In this document: positions 1 through 7,798 of the stretch, in pieces | How the letters are laid out: every line of letters starts with the position of its first letter | How positions within the stretch are numbered: position 1 is the first letter of the stretch | Assembly (NCBI GenBank): GCA_008363385.1 | Contig: RHKY01000006.1 | Location: 1-64,000 of the forward strand | Direction: 5' to 3' | DNA length: 64,000 nucleotides | Source: Acidobacteriota bacterium | GTDB lineage: Bacteria; Acidobacteriota; Thermoanaerobaculia; UBA5066 | The notes under the pieces: generated by a model | The model's database searches: none | The model's input: the letters and a program-made list of their open reading frames with translations, nothing else | Told to the model about the DNA's origin: nothing | Made by a program: the position numbers and the translations under genes

Positions 1-345
1 CGTCGAGTGATCCGGCGTCTCCTGCGTCAGCTCGTATCCCAGGAACTCCCTCAGAGACATCGAGTCGGCGCACCGCCACGCGATCCCGCGCTCGGACGTG
101 AGCCCCTCGAAGTACCCGACCATCGACATCCGGAAGTAGACCCCGGGCGGCACGGAAGGCCGCCCCACTCCGTTGGCGAAGATCCCGCTCTTCTGGACCA
201 GCCCTTCCACGAAGTCGTCGAAGCCATGACGCTGGAACAGCCGGTTCAGCGCCCGGTAGAACACGTGGCCCTCGCTCCGCGCGATGTCGGACGCCGCGAT
301 CCACATCGTGCCCTGCCGCTCCCGGTCCTTCCGTCCCATCGCCAT
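1..345 (-). CDS. IS1182-like transposase, N-terminal part (cut by window edge)
   Basis: This frame runs leftward off the window and gives 115 codons starting at an ATG at 345. It has the hallmarks of the N-terminal (DUF772/InsH-type) domain of IS1182-like transposases: an early GRKDRERQG segment, then VPPGVYFRMSMVGYFEG, SERGIAWRCADS and LREFLG, ending in TPDHST, where these proteins normally continue into the catalytic DDE domain. A GGGGTGA stretch lies about 7 bases before the ATG; a second in-frame ATG follows at 339. The catalytic part is outside the window, so intactness cannot be judged. The start sits only 50 bp from the stop of the zinc-ribbon gene, so the left end of the element should fall between 346 and 395, but I could not recognise a terminal inverted repeat there. 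The family call is confident; the exact IS group is from memory of the motif. Confidence 0.8.
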   Translation of the reverse strand, partial: MAMGRKDRERQGTMWIAASDIARSEGHVFYRALNRLFQRHGFDDFVEGLVQKSGIFANGVGRPSVPPGVYFRMSMVGYFEGLTSERGIAWRCADSMSLREFLGYELTQETPDHST

Positions 346-395
346 CGTTCGTCACCCCGCGTCAGCTTGCCGCTGCACCGAAATCGACGCACACG

Positions 396-734
396 TCATG
401 CCGTCCGCGCGAGGACCGCGCGAGGACTTTCGCCACGGGCTGATAGCAGTCCACGCAGATCCTCGTTTCCCGGACCCGCCTCCGCCTGCGACTCGTGGCT
501 CCACTCGTGCAGGCATCGGCGGCACCGGACCGTCTCCAACCGGACCACGCAACCTCCGAGTACGACCTCTCCCCGTGCTGCTGCTCGCCGCATGTCACGT
601 GATGGAAGGCCGTACACGATCGGAATCGCGTCGCTCGCTTCGCACCGGGGACACCTCACGCCAGACCCCTTCGCGGAAGTCCGGCCGCATCCCTCGGCCG
701 TCCAAGACACCGGGTCTTCACCGGGCGGAGCCAT
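396..734 (-). CDS. Small zinc-ribbon protein
   Basis: This is a 112-residue soluble protein. It carries two CxxC knuckles, CPRC at about residue 29 and CRRC at about residue 70, flanking the segment IPIVYGLPS and a GEVVLGGCVV strand. This layout is known from small conserved zinc-ribbon proteins of unknown function that read like 'CPxC ... YGLP ... GEvvLGGC ... CxxCgheW'. The ATG at 734 is preferred because the longer frame upstream has no conserved content and runs into the 3' end of the NHL gene. The last 30 or so residues after HEW look non-conserved; the transposase begins 50 bp beyond the stop, so the natural C-terminus may have been altered by that insertion. Function is unknown; metal binding is inferred from the cysteines. 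Confidence 0.6.
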   Translation of the reverse strand: MAPPGEDPVSWTAEGCGRTSAKGSGVRCPRCEASDAIPIVYGLPSRDMRRAAARGEVVLGGCVVRLETVRCRRCLHEWSHESQAEAGPGNEDLRGLLSARGESPRAVLARTA

Positions 735-790
735 CAGCGTCCGACCTTGCCGTTCTCGCTCACAGGTCGGTCCCCCAAGAGCTCGGCGTC

Positions 791-3700
791 CTAGCGAGGT
801 GGGCCGACCGTAAGGCCCACTTCTGGCTCCGGCGCTGCCCGCCGTACGACCCCGCACATCCCCGATCCCGCTTCGATTCCCGAACTGTCCTGCACCACTA
901 CGCTGGCGCCATCGGGACGAAGGCGGTCCTGCCCCGCTCGATCGGATCCGGCTACCTTCCGGGTCGCTGCCCCCGGCTCCCCCAACATCGCCTCAGCTCC
1001 ACCCTCTCCTTCGGTCCGAAGAGGCGGCTGGCTCAGCGTCAGCAGGATGGCCCCACTCGTTCTGTTCCAGTATCGCGTGAGGTCGGACCAGTAGCTGTAG
1101 CTGCCGCTCGGGTATCCCCCTGCGCGGAATGCCGCCACCGTCGAGTTGCTCCAGAGCCGATAGTAGCCGACGTAGACACTCGTCGTGTTCGTTGGCTGCG
1201 AGCACGGACACACGAACTGATCCGCGAGACGGTAGTTGACGACCGTCTGGACCGAGACTCCGGAGTAGTTGCTGACAAGAGGAGCGTAGTAAAAGGAACC
1301 GTCGTCGAAGGTGACCGCCGTTTGGAGCGTCACACGGCCGCCATCGACCACAGGCACGGAGCTCCAGTACATCTGGAGCCGCCCGGCCCCCGGAATTGGC
1401 GAGCCATCCGAGTACCTCGCGGCCACCGTTGCCACGTCGACCCGCGCGGTCGTGTTCGTCGTCCTGAGCTCCGCCCCCTGTATCTGCCCAGCGGTGACGG
1501 TCCCTACGCTGACCCCGTCGAAGCTGACCTCGACGTCCCACACAAGATCGTTCGCCACGTCGATCCACATCGATCGGGTCGTCACGGGATCATGCACCGT
1601 GAGCGAATTCGATACCGAACTCGAGCCATAGGTGTTCGTTGCCGTCAAAGATACGGTGTACGCCCTGGCAGACGAGTACGTCTTCGTCGGGTTCGTGGCC
1701 GTGGACGTCGTGCCGTCTCCGAAGTTCCAGAGGTATGACGTCGCGCCCGTTGACTCGTTCCTGAAGCTGACCACCTGCCCCGTCGTCGGATTGGCAGGGC
1801 TGAAGGTGAAGCTCGCGGTTGGCGGGGAGCCCGAGGGTGGGGAAACAGCGATCGTCTTCGAAACGTCGTGAGAGCCGTAGGTGTTGAATGCTCGCAGGTT
1901 GACGACGTAGTTGCCCGCGGCTCCGTACGTCTTGCTCGGGCTCGTCGCCGTGGACGTCGTGCCGTCCCCGAAGCTCCAGGCGTACGACGTTGCTCCCGTC
2001 GATTGGTTCGAGAATGTGACGACTTCTCCAGCCGTCGGGTTCGTCGGCGCAAAGGTGAACGCGGCTACCGGCGCGCCGGCTGTTGGGGTGTCGCTCGTGG
2101 CCATGACGGCAAACGGGTCGCCGGAGCCATTGTGGATGATCGTCGCGTAGGCGAACACCGGACGGTCGCTGCTGAACTCGAGCCATAGGTTCGTATCAGT
2201 AGACACTGCGACTCCGGGGAATTCATCGAGCGCAACCTGTGTGAATCCGTTCGCCGCCAGCGGACCGATCGTCTTGGTCCCAATAGCCCCGCCCGAGCCC
2301 CGTCGCACGACCACGGTCGCAGTCGCCGCCACGCTCCCCGGATTCATGAACACGAGGTTCGTACGGTAGCCCGTGCTCCCGTTCGTGCTCACCGCGAGCT
2401 GCCCGATCACGCCCGCCGTCAGCGCCTGGGATGCGGCTCCCGCCGCCATCGCGGGAAGCCACTGGCCGGACACCATTCCCGTTCCGCAGGCGTTCACGTT
2501 GTTCACACTCGCCGCGATCAGCAGCGGACCGTCCGTGAGAAACCGAATCGGCCCATAGGCTCCATCAGCAAGCGTCCTTCCGAACAGCTGCTGGACGATG
2601 TTGTCGATGCCGAGCTGGAGAGGGCCCGCAATCTGGATCGCGTTCGACCAGAGTTCCGTATGCGTTGCCTGGTCGTAGAGTACGGCGCGAAGGCCACGCA
2701 GGCCAGATCCGAGGTTCAGTATCCGCACATCCGTCCGGTATTCCGCGGCGTTCGCTCCTAGTCGATACGCCGAGGAGGGGAGAACATACTCCCGATCCAC
2801 GGCCAGCGCCGGGCTGCTCGCCACGACTGCAAAGGGATCGCCGGAACCGTTGTGGATGATCGTCGCGTAGGCCAGGACGGGCTGATCGCTCGTGAACTCC
2901 AGCCAAAGGTTCGCATCCGTGGTTCCCCCGATCCCGGGACCAAAGTTCTCTCCGTCGAGGGGCACCTGCGCGAATCCTTTTCCCGACAGCGGTCCGATCG
3001 GTCTGCGTGCCAGGAGCCCACCCAGTCCGGTCCGGATTTCTACGGTAACAGTGGCTGGTGAGCTTCCCGGGTTTGCGAAGACCAGGTTCGTTCGATAGCC
3101 AGTGCCCGGGTTGTAGCTCACGGCGAGCTGTCCGATCACACCCGACTTCAGCGCTTGAGACACATCGATTCCCGGCAGCCACTGCCCCGACACCGCCCCG
3201 GTGCGACATGCGTTGACGTTGTTCACACTCGCCGCCACCAGGATCGGACCGCTCGATTCGAACCGAATGGGCCCATATGCTCCCTCGCTCAGGGTCTTGC
3301 CGAAGAGCGACTGCAGGATGTTGTCGAAGGCTGCCTGGCTTCGCCCTTCGATCCTGATCCCCTTCACCTGGGAGAGGGTCCCCGTCACCTGGTCGTAGAA
3401 CGTCGCGTCGACGGTGATCTCGACCCCGTTCTGGTTCAGCAGCCTCACGTCGGTCCGGTATTCCGCCCCGTTCGCCCCTGTGCGGAACGATGACGATGGG
3501 AGGACGTAGCTTCGCGACACGTAGTCATCCGCGCTCTTGAATGCGATGTCGTCGATTGCGCAGTTCTCGAAATACCACTTCTCTGCTCCGCCTGCCTGGT
3601 TCTCGATGTCGATCGTGACGTCTTTTCCCTCCCATCGGGACACGTCGATCGGCAGCTCGTACCACTGCGCGGAGTCCACTACCTTCTCGTAGATCAGCTC

Positions 3701-5089
3701 GCCGTTGACCGAGCACCTAAGCACGAAGTCGCCGTATCGTCCGGCCACCGTGACGACCAGTCGGTCCGTCGCCACCCTTCCCCTCCACCGAATCAGGGCA
3801 GACTCCGTTTCGGACACGGGATGGAGCACCAGGAAGCCCTTTCGGCCTCCCGGGGCCGGGCCATGCCACCAGTTCGGGTCCAGTATTTCGACCCAGCCTC
3901 TCTGTCCTGCGTACGGCTCATTCCGCACGATGGTCCAGCCTCCGAAGTACTGCGGCGTGATCTTGCGGATGGTCACGCTATCTGAAACGAAGATCTCGCC
4001 GTTGGCCCCCAAGGTTAGGCCCACCGGCCAACGGAACCGAGCTTCCGACCCCGGACCGTCGACCGAGCCGAGGTTCCCCGCCTTCCCGGCGACTGTCTTC
4101 ACGTTGCCAGCCGGGTCCTTTACCCGGATGGTGTGGTTCCCGGTGTCTGCGATGTACAGGTTTCCAGCGTCGTCAACGGCCAGTCCAGTCGGCGAGTCGA
4201 ACCTCGCATAGGTACCGGAGCCGTCTGTCGAGCCTGGGCTTCCGGCAACGCCCGCCACCGTCGTGACCCTATCCCATGGGTCAATCAGGCGAATCGTATG
4301 GTTGCCCCTGTCACTGATGTAGATGTTCCCGGAGAGACCCGCGGCCACGCCCCACGGGTATCTGAATCTCGCGGCCATCAGGGCCCCATCCGTGGACCCT
4401 TCGACGCCTGCGCTCCCGGCGTAGGTTCGCACCTCCTCCTGGCCATCCGGCCTCGTCCTGATCTCTCTCAGCGTGTGGTTCCGTTCGTCAGCGATGAACA
4501 GGCTGGATGACTGCGGATCGATGGCGATCCCGCCGGGAAAGTTGAACCGAGCCGCAGTTCCGGTTCCATCCGCCGAGCCAGGCTGGCCGGGCATGCCGGC
4601 GACTCTCCACACCGAGCCGCCCGGGGTTGCAACCCTGATCGTGTGCGAGGGGTAGGAGCTAATGCCGGGTGATCTGGGATTCGAACCCGATGAGAAGTAG
4701 ATGAGCCCGTTCTCGTTGACCGCTAACCCTGACGGATAGCTGAGGCGAACCGCACTGCCGCTGCCGGTGACGTCTCCCGGATCGAGAGGTGATCCCGCGA
4801 TCGTCGTCACGACTCCCGATGGAGTCACCTTCCGGAGTGTCTGGTTGTAATGGTCCGCTACGAAGACGTTGCCCGTTGCATCCACACCCACGCCGACGGG
4901 AGCGCGAAACCGGGCTGCACTCCCGACCCCATCCTCGTGCCCGCCTTCCCGCGAGGCGTCCCCGGCGAGCGTCGTTACCACGAACTCGACCTGGGCCACC
5001 CCTTCCCGGCTGGCGAACGCTAGGGTCGTTGAGATCAGCAGCCTTCCCCAGAGGCCGGTTCCGATCGATAGCAGATGTGCTCGTTTCAC
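791..5089 (-). CDS. Large secreted NHL-repeat / PKD modular protein
   Basis: This 1432-residue secreted protein probably acts at the cell surface or outside the cell. The start is a GTG at 5089, preceded by GGAGGGG; it opens a signal peptide (MKRAHLL..., cleavage near residue 33). In order it holds about six NHL propeller repeats (about 36-375, with IADTGNHTIR-type units each followed by TVAG and DG..ARF), a jelly-roll/MAM-like region (about 383-516), two copies of a 235-residue module (about 527-760 and 767-1000, each with EYRTDVR, SVNNVNAC and TNLVF.NPGS), and two PKD domains (about 1007-1080 and 1090-1165, SYAWSFGDGTTS type). A C-terminal domain follows, with a low-complexity tail. NHL propellers bind ligands or sugars, and PKD domains are found in adhesins and exoenzymes; no catalytic residues are visible. 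The longer ATG start at 5311 gives no signal peptide. Confidence 0.85.
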   Translation of the reverse strand: MKRAHLLSIGTGLWGRLLISTTLAFASREGVAQVEFVVTTLAGDASREGGHEDGVGSAARFRAPVGVGVDATGNVFVADHYNQTLRKVTPSGVVTTIAGSPLDPGDVTGSGSAVRLSYPSGLAVNENGLIYFSSGSNPRSPGISSYPSHTIRVATPGGSVWRVAGMPGQPGSADGTGTAARFNFPGGIAIDPQSSSLFIADERNHTLREIRTRPDGQEEVRTYAGSAGVEGSTDGALMAARFRYPWGVAAGLSGNIYISDRGNHTIRLIDPWDRVTTVAGVAGSPGSTDGSGTYARFDSPTGLAVDDAGNLYIADTGNHTIRVKDPAGNVKTVAGKAGNLGSVDGPGSEARFRWPVGLTLGANGEIFVSDSVTIRKITPQYFGGWTIVRNEPYAGQRGWVEILDPNWWHGPAPGGRKGFLVLHPVSETESALIRWRGRVATDRLVVTVAGRYGDFVLRCSVNGELIYEKVVDSAQWYELPIDVSRWEGKDVTIDIENQAGGAEKWYFENCAIDDIAFKSADDYVSRSYVLPSSSFRTGANGAEYRTDVRLLNQNGVEITVDATFYDQVTGTLSQVKGIRIEGRSQAAFDNILQSLFGKTLSEGAYGPIRFESSGPILVAASVNNVNACRTGAVSGQWLPGIDVSQALKSGVIGQLAVSYNPGTGYRTNLVFANPGSSPATVTVEIRTGLGGLLARRPIGPLSGKGFAQVPLDGENFGPGIGGTTDANLWLEFTSDQPVLAYATIIHNGSGDPFAVVASSPALAVDREYVLPSSAYRLGANAAEYRTDVRILNLGSGLRGLRAVLYDQATHTELWSNAIQIAGPLQLGIDNIVQQLFGRTLADGAYGPIRFLTDGPLLIAASVNNVNACGTGMVSGQWLPAMAAGAASQALTAGVIGQLAVSTNGSTGYRTNLVFMNPGSVAATATVVVRRGSGGAIGTKTIGPLAANGFTQVALDEFPGVAVSTDTNLWLEFSSDRPVFAYATIIHNGSGDPFAVMATSDTPTAGAPVAAFTFAPTNPTAGEVVTFSNQSTGATSYAWSFGDGTTSTATSPSKTYGAAGNYVVNLRAFNTYGSHDVSKTIAVSPPSGSPPTASFTFSPANPTTGQVVSFRNESTGATSYLWNFGDGTTSTATNPTKTYSSARAYTVSLTATNTYGSSSVSNSLTVHDPVTTRSMWIDVANDLVWDVEVSFDGVSVGTVTAGQIQGAELRTTNTTARVDVATVAARYSDGSPIPGAGRLQMYWSSVPVVDGGRVTLQTAVTFDDGSFYYAPLVSNYSGVSVQTVVNYRLADQFVCPCSQPTNTTSVYVGYYRLWSNSTVAAFRAGGYPSGSYSYWSDLTRYWNRTSGAILLTLSQPPLRTEGEGGAEAMLGEPGAATRKVAGSDRAGQDRLRPDGASVVVQDSSGIEAGSGMCGVVRRAAPEPEVGLTVGPPR
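2087..3511 (-). repeat. Tandem duplication of a 235-residue module inside the NHL/PKD gene
   Basis: Two adjacent copies of about 700 bp (about 3511-2810 and 2791-2087) encode very similar modules. Both contain YVLPSS, GAN.AEYRTDVR, GAYGPIRF, AASVNNVNAC, VSGQWLP, GVIGQLAVS and NLWLEF.SD.PV.AYATIIHNGSGDPFAV. The linker between them is short. The module looks like an extracellular beta-sandwich common in secreted proteins of this lineage; its function is unknown. Confidence 0.75.
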
Positions 5090-5569
5090 GCTGCCCCTCC
5101 TGCGCTCGGCTTTGCCTGCGCCCCCGGGCTTGGCCCCTTCGTTCTCCGCCTGCAGTGCGAGACTCAGCTCCCCGTGTCGGGCCTGTGGCTCGTCGAGACC
5201 GGAAGCCCCGATCGCTTCGCATGGCCAGCTGCTGAAGCCCGCTGAGGTGTCCGCGGGATGTAGACGCTCCGGACGGCCTTCCACGGTCGGGCAACCACAA
5301 GTGGCCCCCATCGCTGCGGATCAACGCAGTCGCCGAGCGGCGTCGAGAGGACGATGGACGCGCTCCAGAGCCGACGAGCAAGCGCTCCAAGCGTCCGATG
5401 GACATACCATCCATCTCCTCTCCTGAGACTCTTCTGTTCCGATGGGCCCGCGAATTCCCGAAGTCAATAGTTCAGATGTATCACTGAGGCTGCAGTTCCA
5501 TCCGAGAGTCGTATGTACGGCCTCGCGGCACGAGTACGCTCGTCAGAGCGCAATGAAGCTGGCTGAACA
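5090..5569. other. Intergenic region, no gene recognised
   Basis: This stretch of about 480 bp is upstream of the NHL/PKD gene. The part around 5430-5540 has a more even base composition than its surroundings and probably holds that gene's promoter; a TTGACT hexamer on the minus strand near 5463-5468 is a possible -35, but I found no convincing partner. Frames crossing the region have no recognisable domain. Confidence 0.4.
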
Positions 5570-5889
5570 GTGCTCGATGGGGGAGCGAGCCTCGGGGCTC
5601 TCCTGAAGGACGCCCTTCCCCCGGACACCGAGCCCGGTCTCCTCCACGTCGTCGTCACGGCGAGCGACGGCTACTGGTCGCTTTTCTCCGGCGGAGAGGT
5701 CTTCCTCTCGCGCCTCGCCGAGAACCTCGTCCTCGTCGACACCGAGGACGGCAAGCCCCTCTTCCGGAAGTCCGGCCGCCTGAAGTCGGTCGCGCGCGGG
5801 GACTTCTTCGTCGACCGGCGCGCGGGGACTTCTTCGTCGACCGCGCCGTCCGGAGCGTCTCGGAGATCCGAGTCCTCCTCGCGACCTGA
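5570..5889 (+). pseudogene. Broken molybdopterin-binding-domain gene (C-terminal remnant)
   Basis: From about 5570 the plus strand encodes a peptide with LLHVVVTASDGYWSLFSGGE, LAENLVLVDTEDGKPLF and SGRLKSVARGDFFVDR. This matches the C-terminal half of sulfite-oxidase-type molybdopterin-binding domains, which read 'VTASDGY...F...EL......LVxTxDGxPL....GxLRLVxPGD...VR.V..I'. A 26-bp unit is tandemly duplicated (second copy begins at about 5824) and breaks the frame. Removing one copy restores AVRSVSEIRVLLAT and a stop at 5889. An in-frame TGA at 5564-5566 shows that the N-terminal half is lost or out of frame. The relic is convergent with the DUF3300 gene. The family assignment is by motif memory; the duplication is read directly from the sequence. 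Confidence 0.5.
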
Positions 5890-5925
5890 CGGCAGGGCGG
5901 CTCCGCGTCCGGAGCCGCGCCCTCC

Positions 5926-7638
5926 TCAGTGTCGGCGGCCGCCGCCGGGCGCGCCGCCGCCGCCGGAGCTCCGCGCACCCGCGCCGGGCGAGAAGCTGCG
6001 CGGCGACGGGGCGGAGTACCCCCGCGACGGGGCCGAGGGCGAGTACGAGCGGGAGGGAGCCGAGGACCGCGGCGAGGGGGCCGAGTACCCCCGCGACGGG
6101 CTCGACGGCGAGTACGACCGCGACGGACCCGAGGACCGCGGCGAGGGGGCCGAGTAGCCCCGCGACGGGCTCGACGGCGAGTACGACCGCGATGGACCCG
6201 AGGACCGGGACGACGGAGCCTCGCGTCGCGGCTGGACGACCGGACGCGCCGGTTCCCGGGACGTTCGCCAGGCCTGGTCCGACCGCTCGCCCGCGGAGCG
6301 CGGGGTCACCGAGCGCTGCCCGGCGCGCCAGCCGTCGTCCGACCGGACGCCGCGCGGAGCCGGCGCCACCGTCCGGTTCGCCGTTCGCCACCCCTCGTCC
6401 GACCTCACGCCGCGGGCTCCCGCGTCCGACGGCCGGTCTCCGACGCGCCGTCCGTCGTCAGACCGGGTGCCCCGGGGAGCCGCGGCCACCGGTCGATCCG
6501 CGGTCCGCCACCCGTCGTCCGGCCGGACCCCGCGGTCGTTTCGCGAAGGAGCAAGGGAACCCGAGCGTGACGCCGCGAGGTCCCGCGAGCGGCTCAGGTC
6601 TCCGAAGGCCGTCCGGCTGGTCCGGGAGGCCAGCGAGTCGGCCTGGTGCCGGGCGGCGACCCGACGGTCCGAGTAAGGGACGCCCATCCGGTGGGTCCCG
6701 TCGTGCTGCCACCTCTCCCGCCCCCCGTGGCCCCCCGCAACGTCCCCGCCCTGGCCGCCGTGGCCGCCGCCGTGCCCGCCGCCTCCGCCGTGGCCGTCGC
6801 CCCCGTGTCCGCCGTGGCCGCCACCGTGTCCGTCGCCGCCGTGCCCGCCGCGACGACCGTGGTGGTAGCCGCAATGGCGGAAGAAGGGGTCGTAGACGTA
6901 GACGGATCCACCCCACCAGCTGGGGCCCCAGCCCCACCCCCACGCCCAGGACCAGCCGCCGAACCAGTACGCGACGTCGATCCCGACGCCGAACCCGTAA
7001 CCGTACGGGTACGCGAGCGGCGGGTAGGAGTACCAGGACGGCGCGCCCCAGACGTACACCGGGTCGTACCGGGGCACGTACACCACCTCCGGATCCGCCG
7101 GCTCGATCTGGATGACGGTCTGCCCTTCCTGGACGACGGTGGTGACGTTCTGCTCGTCCGTCGAGGAGAGCGCGCCCTTCTCCCGGGCCCGGGCGCGCAT
7201 CCGCTGGACCGCGGCCATGACGTCCGACTCCTGCGCGAGGAAGGCGTTGCCAAGGGCCGTCGTCCACTGGATGTCCTGGTTCAGGGTCTCCAGCGCGTCG
7301 GGGAAGGCCACCAGGCCCTGCACGCTGGCGTCCCACGGCTGAGCCCGGGCCGCGTCCGTCAGCTCCTTGCCCTTCAGCCCCGGGTTCCTCCTGAGCCACT
7401 GCTGCGCCTCGACGACCTCCAGGGGGTACGTGCTCGCGACGAGGACCTGGGAGAGGAGCCCGTCGGGGTAGAGGGCGATGGGCGCCACGAGGTCCTCCAG
7501 CTGCTCCGGGGTCAGCCTGGTCGCCTCGCCCGTCTTCCCGGTGCTGACCGTGGTCACCGTCAGGTCCGCCACCGAGAGGGACGGGACTGCCAGCGTCGCC
7601 ACCACGAGGCCGATGAGCCACGCCGTCCGGTTCTTCAT
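5926..7638 (-). CDS. DUF3300 secreted protein with low-complexity tail
   Basis: This 570-residue exported protein starts at the ATG at 7638 behind AGGGGGAG, followed by a signal peptide ending near ...SLSVAD. Residues about 35-200 are the DUF3300 domain, with LTPEQLEDLVAPIALYPDGL, LSQVLVASTYPLEVVEAQQW, an LAQ..DVM..VQRMR helix and QIEPADPEVVYVPRYDP at its end. DUF3300 proteins are common envelope proteins of unknown function. After it come an aromatic Trp/Tyr/Gly belt (about 200-250), a His/Gly-rich segment with GGHGGDGHGG repeats (about 263-306), five 20-residue charged repeats and three 23-residue Ser/Pro/Tyr repeats. The His/Gly segment could bind metal, which is inference only. The longer ATG at 7749 would bury the signal peptide. 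Confidence 0.8.
   Translation of the reverse strand: MKNRTAWLIGLVVATLAVPSLSVADLTVTTVSTGKTGEATRLTPEQLEDLVAPIALYPDGLLSQVLVASTYPLEVVEAQQWLRRNPGLKGKELTDAARAQPWDASVQGLVAFPDALETLNQDIQWTTALGNAFLAQESDVMAAVQRMRARAREKGALSSTDEQNVTTVVQEGQTVIQIEPADPEVVYVPRYDPVYVWGAPSWYSYPPLAYPYGYGFGVGIDVAYWFGGWSWAWGWGWGPSWWGGSVYVYDPFFRHCGYHHGRRGGHGGDGHGGGHGGHGGDGHGGGGGHGGGHGGQGGDVAGGHGGRERWQHDGTHRMGVPYSDRRVAARHQADSLASRTSRTAFGDLSRSRDLAASRSGSLAPSRNDRGVRPDDGWRTADRPVAAAPRGTRSDDGRRVGDRPSDAGARGVRSDEGWRTANRTVAPAPRGVRSDDGWRAGQRSVTPRSAGERSDQAWRTSREPARPVVQPRREAPSSRSSGPSRSYSPSSPSRGYSAPSPRSSGPSRSYSPSSPSRGYSAPSPRSSAPSRSYSPSAPSRGYSAPSPRSFSPGAGARSSGGGGAPGGGRRH
5998..6204 (-). repeat. Three 69-bp in-gene repeats (Ser/Pro/Tyr-rich)
   Basis: Three consecutive 69-bp units code for a 23-residue repeat containing PSRSYSP and PSRGYSAPSPR, with very few changes between copies. 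They lie near the C-terminus of the DUF3300 protein. The near-identity implies recent copy-number change, and such repeats may vary between strains. Confidence 0.75.
6235..6534 (-). repeat. Five 60-bp in-gene repeats (RGVRSDDGWRT type)
   Basis: Five exact-length 60-bp units code for 20-residue repeats built around RGVRSDDGWRT followed by a Pro/Ala-rich linker. The copies have diverged more than the 69-bp repeats next to them. They form a charged spacer in the DUF3300 protein. Confidence 0.7.
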
Positions 7639-7798
7639 CTCCCCCTCCCCCCTGGCTCGGGCCCGCCGACCACCGGGATTCGCGGTGACCGCTCGCCAGG
7701 GCGTCTCGCCGCTCGAGACCCGGTACCGGAAGCGCAAGAACCGCGCCATCCCCGGAGTCCGCTCCGGGATACGGCCCTCCGGCCCCGGCGCGCGGGGG

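Noticed and set aside
4676-4689. A tRNA T-arm-like string (minus strand GGGTTCGAATCCC)
   Set aside because: It lies inside the NHL gene in frame, and I found no matching acceptor or anticodon stem at the right distance.
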